Positions 1 to 10,740 of a stretch of DNA of 64,000 nucleotides are shown piece by piece (the stretch's first letter is position 1; each line of letters opens with the position of its first letter). The notes below the pieces were generated by a model. The model saw nothing but the letters and a program-made list of their open reading frames with translations. It did not search any database and was not told the DNA's origin. This stretch comes from Aurifilum marmelostoma (Eukaryota > Ascomycota > Sordariomycetes > Diaporthales > Cryphonectriaceae): assembly GCA_027559495.1 (NCBI GenBank), contig JAMXSV010000006.1:62001-126000 (forward strand), in the 5' to 3' direction. A program made the translations under genes and the position numbers.

Positions 1-837
1 ATTTTCGAAAATTGTATTTATTTTGATTGAGTCCACTTGGAGGGGCAGCCTTGGGGACCACTGTAGTGATCGGTGATCCGCCAGATACGCTATCAATATA
101 GAAGTCGAGAAGCAACCAACAAGCACGATCTCGTTGACAGGTTTGGTTCATCCAAACCCAACAACGAGCTGAACAACATAGTCTCGGAGATGGATATTTC
201 CCCATTAGCTAAACAATTGCAGCATTATTACTCGGCATTATGCGGTAGCATAAAACAACGTTTTACGCAAAACAATCTGTAGTGTACCCAACGGGTCGTC
301 TGAAGTTTGTTTCACATCCCCCCTTTCACGCCGCCACGATATATATAAAAAGAATGCCACCTCAATGGCCAGCTTTTGTTTCGTCTCATGTCCTCGTTCG
401 TTTATCTGGTTCGTGGCCGCCGTCCGATCGCGCAAGCCGACGACGCTTTTCCCAAGCCTCTTCCCAAGAAATGGCGTACCGGCCTGACGAGTCGTTCATC
501 ATTCCCAAACAGGAGTATTCAACCCAGTTGCTTCTAGCCCAACTCGGAGCAATTCAAGCCAATGGCACTGCCTGTTCATCATGGCGCTGTCATTAACGTG
601 AAGACCACTGCCCCGCTGGGTCAGGGGCTGGCACCACTTGCATCGTGATGGCTTCGGAGTGCTGGCTCCTCTGACAAGATGATAGATAGGAAAAGAGACA
701 TAAATACAACTCGATTTCCCATTTCAATCTGAACATCACCAGTCACATCATAACCAGTTCAAGCCACTACATCATCTAGCACTCTACAACCCACATCAGC
801 AGCTTCAATTTTCACGTCTCCTCCACAAGTCGTCAAG
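1..837. other. Left-edge intergenic region and promoter of the first gene
   Basis: No convincing coding region; open frames here are short and of low complexity. An AT-rich TATA-like stretch lies near 338-350 and another (CATAAATAC) near 699-707. The second is about 130 bp before the ATG at 838 and is a plausible core promoter for it. The leader just upstream of 838 is rich in C, A and T, as is common for fungal 5' untranslated regions. Confidence 0.5.
698..708 (+). promoter_or_regulatory. TATA-like box of the Ser/Gly-rich secreted protein gene
   Basis: The motif CATAAATAC sits about 130 bp upstream of the ATG at 838. It is followed by a pyrimidine/adenine-rich leader. The assignment rests only on sequence and spacing. 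Confidence 0.35.
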
Positions 838-1830
838 ATGCAGACCAACTTCACCCTTCGAGACGCCCTTCTGGCCACCCTCGTTCTCAGCCCAGCCTTC
901 ATCACCGGCCTGACACTCCCATGGGGCTTCAAGTCCAGTGCCATTGTCTCGAGGGCATTCCTGGCCGGGAGCGCAGTTGACACCAACATCTACGAGGCCC
1001 GCGCGGGAAGAGGCTCTAGCAGTTCAAGCAATTCAGGTGGTTCCAGCAGCTCTGATGGTTCGGGTAGTTCTGATGGCTCAGACGACTCTGGCAGCTCGAG
1101 CAACTCCGGTGGCTCTAGCAGCAGCAGCAGCAGCAGCAGCTCAGGCGGCTCAGATGACACCGGCGACTCAAGCAACTCTGATGGTTCGGGCAGTTCGGGC
1201 AACGGCGGCAATGACAGCAGCAATTCTGCGAGTGCCGACGCGCCGACAAGCACCCCAACAGGAGGTGCCGGAGGAGGTATGCTAACTTCTACATGCGGAG
1301 CGCTTGGAAGGGAAGATCAAAGAGGCTGACCCAGAAGCACATGTACAGACCGTGGAGGGCAATCACAAGAATCCGGCGCCGCGGGCTCAGGATGTGCCGC
1401 GAGCGCACAGCCAACCGAGACGGGCCGCGCTGGGGCGGGCAGGAACAACAACAACAACAACAAGAGAGCTCAAAGTACGGACTTCGCCCCACCCGTCCGC
1501 TCAACTGATTCCAAGAACCTCTGTTCTCCATCCCGGGCTTCTCATTCTGTTGAAGTCATGACGTGACTACGCTGACATGCAATGCCGAATTTAGAGACCG
1601 GAGCAGCTGGTGCGAGGCCTACAGGGACCGATGTGCCGTCCGGTTGTGGTGGGGGTGCTGCAGCACAGCCGACGGGGACAGAGGGTGGTTTCTCGGGCAC
1701 CATGAACCCCACGGGGACGGCTCCTGCTGAGGGTGGTGCTGATGCTACTGGGACTGGTGACGCTCAGTCCCAGCCTACGGGCAGCTCCTCTGCTGGTGGT
1801 GATGAAGATGGTGACCAGCGCGAGGATTAG
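838..1830 (+). CDS. Secreted Ser/Gly-rich low-complexity protein (hypothetical)
   Basis: Three exons are inferred: 838-1276, 1349-1474 and 1595-1830, about 266 aa. Both introns keep frame: 1277-1348 has a GTATGC donor and GCTGAC branch, and 1475-1594 has a GTACGG donor and GCTGAC branch before TTTAG. The N terminus has a hydrophobic stretch (about residues 10-25) that looks like a signal peptide. Residues about 58-140 are almost only Ser, Gly, Asp and Asn in imperfect SSNSGGSSSSDGSG repeats. The second exon encodes a run of six Asn, and the last exon has PTGT-type repeats (QPTGTEG, NPTGTAP, DATGTGD). Such Ser/Thr-rich proteins are often O-glycosylated wall or extracellular proteins; that role is inferred. 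No catalytic domain is recognised. Exon 2 boundaries are the least certain part. Confidence 0.6.
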
Positions 1831-2763
1831 ACAAGACAGTGAGATGGTCGATGGGACCTGCTGGGTTGGGATTGTTGGGTGGGTGGTCTGGCATCATGTA
1901 GGTTGCTTGGGATCAGGAAAGTTGAGCGGACCAAAAATAAAAGGGAAAAAGAAAAAGAACAGGAAGTAGCGGCATGGATTTGTAAGTGATCGGAGTTTGA
2001 GAGGTTTCGACACAGCGATTAGCTTCTTGTTGAAGATGATATCACGACTTGCATTTCTGGTATGTACTTAGTGTGTGCGGATGCATCTGGAAGGTCCTTG
2101 AAGCTGCTGTTCTTGTGACAATCAGTAGGCTTGATGTCGTCAATCTGCACAGGATCAAGAGACCTGCATGATTTCTCAGGGTCAGAAAGAGGCCTGGCCT
2201 GGGCTCACAAGATCCCTGACGAGGCCACCCTCCTCCTCCCCTTGCTCGGCACATCGGCCACCAAGAGCAACCATCCACTACGTCTAAGAGAATACAACCC
2301 TCCCCGAGCCTCGGCCTGTGCTCCTCCTTGCCTCTGCAGTGGCCACCCCAGTTGAAGTTAAACGGAACAGTGCGTGCAGTAGCTGTTGCGGCGTCGGTGG
2401 AACCCCGTCTCCGTTGTTGTACGCAGATCCGACCACCCTGTTGCGGCTCAACTTGCCCTGGCGTGGAGGAGAATCCCACGTGGAGCTGAGGATGGGAATG
2501 AAATTGCAAGACACGCAGGGCAGCGCATCGACGGCAAAGTAGCACAAGGGGGGAAGGGGGAAGGGGTGGCACACATACATACACCTACCCACCCACCCTG
2601 ACCGCCTCCGCGATAGCCGACCCAGACATTTCTTCTCTCATTGTCTTTGAAATACGTAGTTTTGGGCCAGACAGAACAATTCCAGGCTCCAGAATCAGCT
2701 CTGTCTGAATCAAAAACGGAAGCAATGAATGTACTCGGGTGGGCAGCAGGCCTTATGGTGTGG

Positions 2764-2795
2764 GTGGGTGTATGTCTGGGCTTACATACACCCAC
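2764..2795. repeat. Perfect 12-bp inverted repeat with 8-nt loop
   Basis: GTGGGTGTATGT at 2764-2775 is followed by an 8-nt loop and then its exact reverse complement at 2784-2795. No gene abuts it, so it is not an obvious terminator. Confidence 0.75.
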
Positions 2796-2940
2796 GAGGA
2801 GCCCCGGAGGCTGATCAATCGACTAGACAAGCCAGCGGCGCCGAACACACGCACGCCATGGTCTGCAAGCTAGACTCGACGCATCTTTCCCCCCGTGAAA
2901 CATGCAGACACATGTATACAATGACTATGTACACGCACGC

Positions 2941-2962
2941 ACACACACACACACACACACAC
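2941..2962. repeat. AC/CA dinucleotide microsatellite
   Basis: Eleven uninterrupted AC units following ACGC-type degenerate units. Confidence 0.9.
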
Positions 2963-4148
2963 TATACTGAAATGAACCATCATCTCCTTAAGCCATTGTA
3001 GGAAGCACTCGACGACAGAAAAGTCCCACCTGATGATCCTGGCTTCGATTATGTACCCTTGACAAGGGGCTGCTGCATGGAGACTCGGATTTTTATCTCG
3101 ATGTGTGTTACAGTATGGATGCACTCCATCAGACCGAGGGGTCCGGCGCGGGGGTACACAATCGCTCTGGAACCCAGAGCAAGGAAGGTTGGGGCGGGCT
3201 GGCCATGCTGTGAAAGTGACATGTCTCTTTTTCTTCTCCTTTGGTTTCCCACCTATAGTCCCGCAATTAAAAGATAAGAAGGGCCGGCGGTGATGATGTT
3301 GGGATCGCTAGAGAAAAGAAGAAGAAAGAGGAAAAAAAAAAAAAAGTCATCGGTGACCGTAGTGCAAAGGCGGTGCGAGGGCATGACCTGATAGATCGCC
3401 CGCCAAGTTTGATTTTCGTATGCCGACGAGTAGAGATAAGTGGAGGCTCAGAGGGCGCTATCGCAAGACTGCCGTGGCGGTAAGGTGGTGTCTGCAGTAG
3501 TTCAGAATGGAGGTGTGTACTTGTACCATAGTACAGTAGTACGTGTCACACCTGCACACATCCGGACTGAGAAGTTCTGCACCTCACCGCTGAGAGAGGC
3601 AGGTCTCTTTTTTCTTTTTTGTTTCTATCGCACATGCTCGTCATCAGCTGTCAAAAAAGGCCTGCAAGACACTTTGCTTCGCAGCACGGGCATCTCGGCC
3701 CCCCACGTCCCTTTTTTTTTTTCCTTTCCTTTTCTGGCTGTTCCCTCTCCGAGATGCGTTTCCCAGTCAGGTTCACGCAGGAAGCGAGGACCACCACCCA
3801 GCACGTGTTGTCTTCTTCCAAGGTATTACCATGTACTTGTCCGATTCTTGTCATGTACTTCTCCACCGGCACATCGCCCTCTTTAGCCTCCCGTGGGCTC
3901 GGCGATCCGAACCTGTTGAACGGCGAGAGTCCAGAGGGGACCCCTGCCTCCGTAGAGTTGCTGTGGTACTGTAATGACACCCTGCATTGGACGTGGTGTG
4001 GGTCCTTCTGTTTTCCTTCTGTCTTTTCTGCGTGTGCTCATGGCTTGCGCCGAATCCTGTCGGCACGCACGTGTTGGCTGTTAGTATGTCTCTTGTGTTG
4101 CGTAGAGCATGTACCATGTATACTGTCATCTTGACCCCCCTGAATTTC

Positions 4149-4210
4149 TTTTTTTTTTTTTTTTTTTTTGGTCAAGTCTGTCGAGTACAGAAGGAAAAAA
4201 AAAAAAAAAA
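4149..4210. repeat. T21 tract followed by A16 tract
   Basis: A run of 21 T (4149-4169), a 25-nt spacer, then a run of 16 A (4195-4210). The two tracts could pair as a hairpin, but homopolymer lengths are often unreliable in assemblies. Confidence 0.75.
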
Positions 4211-4772
4211 GGAGCAGCCACTTCGATCCAACAAAATATCTCATTCCTCCTGGGCCATGGGTTATTCATCTTCGTCCTCACCCATCAGGTGGACCAAACC
4301 GACCTGTCAAAGTGGTGGCTTCTTTTCCGAGGTAGCATAGACCACGGCCGTGGCCCCTCTGGCCATTCGGTAAGTCCCGTACATACCTTGCTAGTCTGGT
4401 GTTTTGAAGAGGGTATCGGGTTCAAATTCAAGGAAACACAGCGGGGTTCTGATCCCCCCTCTCCAACACTCATCATCCCTTTTCTTCCTTCTTCAGACTA
4501 TGAGTATGGGGACTCTCTTGTCAATACATGGCTGTCTCCAGCTGGGAATAACAGGACTTATCTGTTTAAGCATGGTGGTAACTATGTACCTATGAAACTT
4601 TGGGTCTGATTGCGTTCGTACGTGTTCCTCTGTACGGTATCATCTCCGCTGACCTGCGTCCGAGAAAATCCTTTTGAATGTCCAACGTTCATACCGCCAC
4701 GTCCATGGTAGTCGTGACGCCAGTGGTCGATGGTCTGCTCCTTCAGTCATATTTGCTCTCCCTCGCCCCCTC

Positions 4773-4797
4773 CTCTCTCTCTCTCTCTCTCTCTCTG
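4773..4797. repeat. CT dinucleotide microsatellite
   Basis: A CT run of about 12 units in the gene-free interval. Confidence 0.85.
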
Positions 4798-6453
4798 TAG
4801 CGACTGGGTCACCCACGAATCTCGTCTCTCTCGCACCGTCATGAGAGCTAAAAGGCTCAACCTTGCTGATCGCAGGACCCCTTTTCATGCGTGACATCAA
4901 CATGTCAGTCTCAATGTCCAATCAGTTGGCCAGCCGCATACTAGCCACTGCTAGCATCTTTGGCTAGGGATTTATGGACATTTATTAAGCCCACGTAAGA
5001 GACCCACGTGGGTACTCTCTCGACTCGCTCACAGACTTGAACCAAAAAGGGAAGAGAAGGCAGAAGAAAAAGGAAAGAAAAGACGACTAGTAAAATAAAG
5101 ACTGGCAGACATCGAGTTGATTATTACTGTGATCGGTATGGAATAACAATGTCTCATAATATCATAGTACAGATCAGCCCCGCAATAGTGAACATCAGGA
5201 GGGGCAGATTTCGGGGGGGGGGGAGGACATGAGGCCTCATCACCACCTCTGTAAGTCAAGGTGATCGGTCCACTTTTTACACATATGCTGTACTGTGGTA
5301 GGTACATACAATAGCTTGCTCTGAATGGATCCGTCACCATGACTGATTCAAGATTTTTTGTCTTTCTTCAGCCGTGGGAACGGGACGAGGGCTAAACACG
5401 AGATGATGGCGAAAAGAGTAAAGAGAAGAAGGAAGGAAGAAAGAAAGAAAGAAAGAAGAAAAACATGTGAGCAAAGGATTTTCTCTCTGGTCGGCGGCTG
5501 CTTTTTTCTCTGATCCTATTCGTCTCATTCGTCTGGTCGATGAATATCGAGCACAGCACCTCTGGGCCACTGGTGTGCCTCCGGGGACATTACTTACTGC
5601 AATAGGCTGGAGGCCCGAGGCTGGGGTGCGACCAATCGAGCTTCCAGATTGGAACCTCGCCGCACCTCCCTGGCCTCGCCCAGCGGGTAAACCAGTGGGT
5701 TGCACTGCCCGTCCCAACCGGCCCACACCATGCACACCACCGCTGCTGGCTGCTTTTTGCCCGTTGCGCCGCTCCCATTTGTCCCAACGACAGAGAGAGT
5801 CTGGACGACACCCCGAGGGTATGGGATCCATCCTCGTGTGGCTCCTCTTTTTTTTCTTTTCTAAGAGAAGAGCAAGTGATCGGCCGTGGGCTGAATTGCC
5901 GAGGAAAGCCTGGCCCTTCTCTCTCTTTTTTTCTCTTGTGCAGGTGTCTTAAAGTCCCACAATGGAGGGGGGGCTTGTGTCGCCTTCGGTCTGGAAAGAC
6001 AAGCAGAGAGGCCCCACCTGTGGGCGTGCAACCCGTCCCTTGGTCGACGCTACGAAGACTGATAACTCGTCGGTCTCGCTCGCTGCATGTCTCACGGCCT
6101 GGGGCCCATGATGTCTTTCTTTTTTGTTTTTGCTTTTGTTTCTTGGGGTTTTTTTTGAATTTTTCCCTTCTTGGGATTGTGTGTAACTGCTAACTAAACC
6201 CTTTTTCCCCTTTTTGTTTTCGTTGCCTGTGTGTCTTTTCCGCCCTACCTACCTGGGCTGTCTGTGGTCTACCGATGAATTCCCAGTAACGACAAACTCG
6301 TCGATGAGTCGACCCTTGCGGAGGTCATCAGCTGCTTGACCTCGGGGAGAACAAATATACAGAAACACACGTGGGGTTTTTTTTACTTTATTCACAACCT
6401 GCAGACCTACATATACATACGCCGGACCACAGGACTTGTTGGCAACTCGAACA

Positions 6454-8831
6454 ATGTGGGACTATGGCGAGGGCAATCGGGGCCCGGAGCTGGCTGCCAT
6501 CAGCATCGCCATGGCCTCTGTCAGTGTCATTGCTGTTGGACTGAGAAGTTACACCATGGCCACTATCCTCAAGCGGTTCCTCATTGAGGACTGGCTTGCA
6601 GTGCTCACCTGTGTAGGTGATCTTTCTTTTCTTTTCTTTCCTTTTTTTTCCTTTTCATTTTTTCATTTACTTTCTTTTGCCCTTCCCTTCTTCTCCTCCT
6701 CCTCCTCCTGAGAACTACAATGAGGCTTCTTATAAACTGACATTATATATCATTCACAAAATCATCAGGCCCTCCAGGTTGGCTTCTGCGTCGTCGTCGT
6801 CGTCGGCGTGTCCTTTGGCCTCGGAGCCCACGTGGACGACGTGCCAGAGGTGAACCGGCACAAGGCGCTCATCTTCAAGTGGGCCGGCCAGGTGGCCTAC
6901 GTGCTCGTGTCGACGCTGGTCAAGTTCGCCATCGGCATCTTCCTGCTGCGGCTGTGCGTCAACAACAACTGGCAGCGCATCACCATCATCGTGCTCCTGG
7001 TCGTCGTCGGCCTGTTCAACATCTTTTACGTCTTCATGGCCATCTTCCAGTGCCAGCCCGCCGAGTACTACTGGTGGCGGTACACGGCCGACCCGCCCGT
7101 CACGGGCAAGTGCAACGGCCATGCCCTGGCCACCATCCCGACCTATTTTGCTTTTTTTATCGGCATCTTCTCGGACCTCACCCTGGCTCTGCTTCCGGCG
7201 ACGCTGATCCAGGGGGCTCACCTGGACAAGAGGACCAAGATATCGGTGTGTTGTGTGTTGGCACTAGGATCACTGTAAGTTATGAGTTGCCGTATTTCTT
7301 TATATGCTGATACAAAGTTCGGTATCTCTAATTGCCCCATGACATGCAGGGCCTCGGTAGCAACCATCGCACGCATCCCCTACGCCAAACAGCTCCTCTC
7401 CAACCCAGACTACCTCTACAACTTCACCGACCTGGCCATCTGGAGCATCGTCGAGTGCGGCATCGCCATCACCGCCTCGTCCCTGGCCACCCTCCGCCCC
7501 CCTCTTCGTCAAGCTCAAGCTCCTGGGCACCTCGCGCTTCACCAGCCGCTACGCGTCCAGGGTGGGAAGCGCCGGCCTCCCCATCCAGAGCGCCAACACC
7601 GTCACCATCATCTCGGCCTCGCGCGTCAGCCGCCACAGCAGCAGGAGGAACACGGTGCTGACCGGCACCACAGCACTGACGGGCACGACGGGCCTGTCCG
7701 GGACATCGCTGTCAGGAGGCCTGACGAGCGTGAAGGAGGGGCAAGAACGCGGGGGCAGCAACGGCGGCATCTGGGTCGAGAAGGACATCGAGATGTCCAT
7801 CATCACAAGAGACGGGTCCCAGGACAGCATCGACAGGCTCGAGGCGGAGGTGAACGAGGTGATCCAGCCGGGGACGGCGAGGAGAAAGGCCAGCCAGGAC
7901 CAGATCTCGTATGCGTCGAGCCTGAGGAGGAGCAGCCTGGCCGCCAGCCTCATGAGCAACAGCGCCAACACGCGCCCTCGCCCACCGCCCCTGCAGACGA
8001 GTCTTCCGCCGTCGCCTGCGATCCCGGCATCCTTCTCGAACGGCCTCTCCGGAGCTGATTCTGCCTCCTCCTGGTCGGGAGGAGGCGCACGGCGGTATCT
8101 GTCGCGAAACTCGTCCACACCGTCGTCGTCTCCGCAGCAGAGGCGGCCCTCGGACGGGCTGGGGCTAGCAGCAGCCAGGACGATGCATGGCTCTCCACCG
8201 GCCATGCCGTACAGCAGCGGCATCGGATCAGCATATACAGACAACGCGTCGCGGCCGCTGTCCCCCGCATACGACCACCACCGCACATACTCTGGAGGCG
8301 GCGCGGCATCGCGGTCCTTTTCGCCCCCAAACTTCCACCTCCCGACCCGGCTGCAGCACCAGACCGCAGCGACCCCGTCTGCCAGGTCCGAGTCCTCTTT
8401 TAGCGACACCAACAGGGGTATGTCCGGGTCAGGGTTCGACGCAGGCCTCTCAGCCCCACCGAGGATGCTACAGGCCAGCATCGGAGGATATGCGCCCAGT
8501 GACTCCCCCCCTGGGCCCACCCATCAGTCTAAACCACAGGCCCAGCAACCGCGCCAGCCCCGTCGTCAGCCCGCCCTCCTCGCCCTTCCAGAGGGCCCAC
8601 CCGTCCATACCAGAGACGACGCCGAGCCGCAACAGCACCAGGAGCCAGGATGTTTTCCACGACGCCGACGACTCGTCGAGGTCGAGCTTGGTGGACCGCG
8701 GGGAGACCGCTGCTGTCGAGGTGGACAGGGCGCCTCCGAGCCCGCGGTCGCCGAGGTCGCCAACGTTGCACGGGATGCATAGCCCGCTGGGGAGCCATCC
8801 GCCTCTATCGCCCAGGGGAGACTGGGTTTGA
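6454..8831 (+). CDS. PTH11-like fungal rhodopsin-family membrane protein
   Basis: Exons are 6454-6612, 6769-7274, 7350-8417 and about 8479-8831. The first three encode a seven-helix membrane core of the fungal rhodopsin-like (PTH11-type GPCR) family. Recognisable parts are the short N terminus, the FLIEDW segment after helix 1-2, the GLGAHVDDV loop, FQCQPAEYYW, and the ARIPYAKQL...DLAIWSIVECG block before the last helix. A long Ser/Pro-rich cytoplasmic tail follows, a typical layout for these receptors. The frame is broken by one extra C in a six-C run at 7497-7502: removing it restores the expected LRPLFVKLK sequence in the frame used downstream. The last intron has a perfect GTATGT donor; its acceptor (8478 or 8499) is ambiguous and both keep frame. 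Intron 1 is long (156 bp) and T-rich. Ligand unknown; PTH11 proteins of plant pathogens sense surface cues. Confidence 0.8.
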
Positions 8832-10740
8832 GGAGGGATCCTACCTGTAGCCTCAGCTCTCATCAAGAGAGGAAAGAAGAAAGAAAGAAAGAAAGAGAGT
8901 GGCTGGTACAACAAACTCAAAACGACATCACGAAAAAAGGAACAGAAAGATTCTTTATACTTATTATACCCAACCCCCCCCCTCGATTTGTCCTCTCTAT
9001 AATTCTACGACTTGGGTTTTTCACAGATCATGGGACATTCATTACTACAACAACAACAACAACAACAACAGCTGGAGCAGGAGGACCAACCTCGTTATCA
9101 TTCGCATTTAGAAGGGCTGGACGCCAAAAAAAGAAAGAGGACTGTGTGATTGATTTGTATGAAAGAATTACAGATGCAGTATACCCGGAGAGCACTTATC
9201 AGAACGATTCATATAGCTGTCGAGCCAGGAGGGAGGAATACTTGTTGTTCACATAGCATAGCATGGCGTCTATAGCACAAAAAAAAACAATTATATTTTA
9301 CTTCTGATCAACTTGCAGAACAGACTAAAAAAAAAAAAAAATGAAAATGAAAACATTCGTGTTCGGACGTGTAAGTCGACCGTTGATGACGACAGAGGAC
9401 GACTCGGTGTCGCCTAACTTGCCGCGAATGCGGCCTCCAAGAAGAGGCTGAGGTTATGCGCTGGCAGGTGGGCTGCTCTGCTCCTCCACCAGTCAGGAGG
9501 TGGCGGGCGGTCTGTGATCGCCGGGAACGCAGGCTATATTCAAAAGTCAATTAATGCTATACTTGGTGTGCGCTCTTCTCTGGTAAAGGTCTTAGCCACT
9601 GGTGAATTTCAGCGCAGTCGGTGCAAGCCATGCTCGTCGATGCTTTGCTGACACAGCCGAACCCAACGGACGCCCTTTTTCTCAGCCTGGTCCAACAGAG
9701 GTGCGTCAATGAATCAAGTGTGGTCAGGTGCAAATTGGTGTTAGACATTTGAGACCACAAGGGCTTATTTACCATACTCCTGAATACGGGAAATGGGTCT
9801 CTCTCTCCCGCCTTTTTTTATTTTTTTATTTTTTTTAAAATTCTATTTCTTCTTTCCTCTTTCTAGTCTAGGACTTCATCATCATACTTGATTTTGCCAT
9901 GTGGATCTGCCTACATCAATCCCGAAGCTCGGGTCCGCATCGAGAGAGACAGCAGATCATGACTCCCACGCATTCATGCATTACGGAGGAAGATTCCACC
10001 GTCATGTGAAATTTAACCCCTACCGATCCACACACGCACACATGAGCATGAAATGTGAGCATTGCAAGTCAAGAGGCGTGGGGGGGACAGGGCTGTGGTG
10101 TGTGGAGACTTCAGGCGGTGGGGGGCCTCTCTTGTCGATACAATGTGGCGCCCGATAGCATGCGGGAAGTTTTAGGTACAGGCTCACAAGCCTCACTAGA
10201 CTGACTGCTCAGGGATATCACATGGTTCTGTGGGAGCTAAATCTGGTTGCACGTTCAGGCGGCTGTTTTGGTACTGCTAGGCCTTGGGAGGGTGGCCGAA
10301 GAGTCGACCTCAACTCTGTGGCAAAAGAAGAAGAAAAATAGAGAAAAATAACACTAGACTAAGCCTGCTCTGTTCTGTTGGAGACCCATTTGAGGAAATA
10401 AAAGAAGGAAGGGGGAAAACAAAGAAGAGGAGACAGAAAAGACCTGCCAATACTCCCCTCCCACAGCACTGATCACATGGGGTACCGCAGCATCCTCTCT
10501 CCCGTGACGCTGCAGGAAAAGTGGACAGGACCAGCGATCTCGGCAGCCTCGGTCTTCTTATCAGATCAATCAGATAACTTTAAGCGCTCCGCTTCGACAC
10601 CCACAAAACAACAACGGTCCCTCCAGTCCTCTCCCCTTCTCCCACTGTCCTCCTCCTCCTCCTCCTCCTCCCTGAACCCACCCAGGCCATCAAACATCTC
10701 TTCTCGGAGATGAGCCTCAGGGTGTATTCTTTACCCACAG
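8832..10740. other. Intergenic region between the receptor and ferric reductase genes
   Basis: No convincing coding region. It contains an AAC trinucleotide repeat (about 9047-9070), poly-A and poly-T tracts, a CTC/TCC repeat near 10652-10671 and, close to the right end, the paired iron-type GATA sites described separately. The left part is probably the 3' untranslated region of the receptor gene. Confidence 0.5.
10558..10577. promoter_or_regulatory. Back-to-back ATCWGATAA sites (SreA/SRE-type iron GATA operator)
   Basis: TTATCAGAT at 10558-10566 is the reverse complement of ATCTGATAA. Two bases later, 10569-10577 reads ATCAGATAA. Both match the ATCWGATAA consensus of the SreA/SRE/Urbs1 iron-responsive GATA repressors exactly, in opposite orientation, 163-183 bp upstream of the reductase ATG at 10741. 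These factors are known to repress iron-uptake genes when iron is plentiful. Binding here is inferred. Confidence 0.75.

Larger units (their letters stand above)
1831..6453. other. Long gene-free interval with microsatellites, homopolymers and a hairpin
   Basis: About 4.6 kb with no open frame that looks coding on either strand. It holds a CA tract (2941-2962), a T21 tract (4149-4169) followed by an A16 tract (4195-4210), a CT tract (about 4773-4797), a 12-bp perfect inverted repeat (2764-2795) and many purine- or pyrimidine-rich patches. The last few hundred bases are probably promoter and leader of the receptor gene at 6454. Confidence 0.5.

Noticed and set aside
7282..8058. Unshifted frame of the receptor after the six-C run
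   Set aside because: It is rich in Arg, Pro, Gln and His in an off-frame pattern, while the +1 frame gives sensible family sequence.
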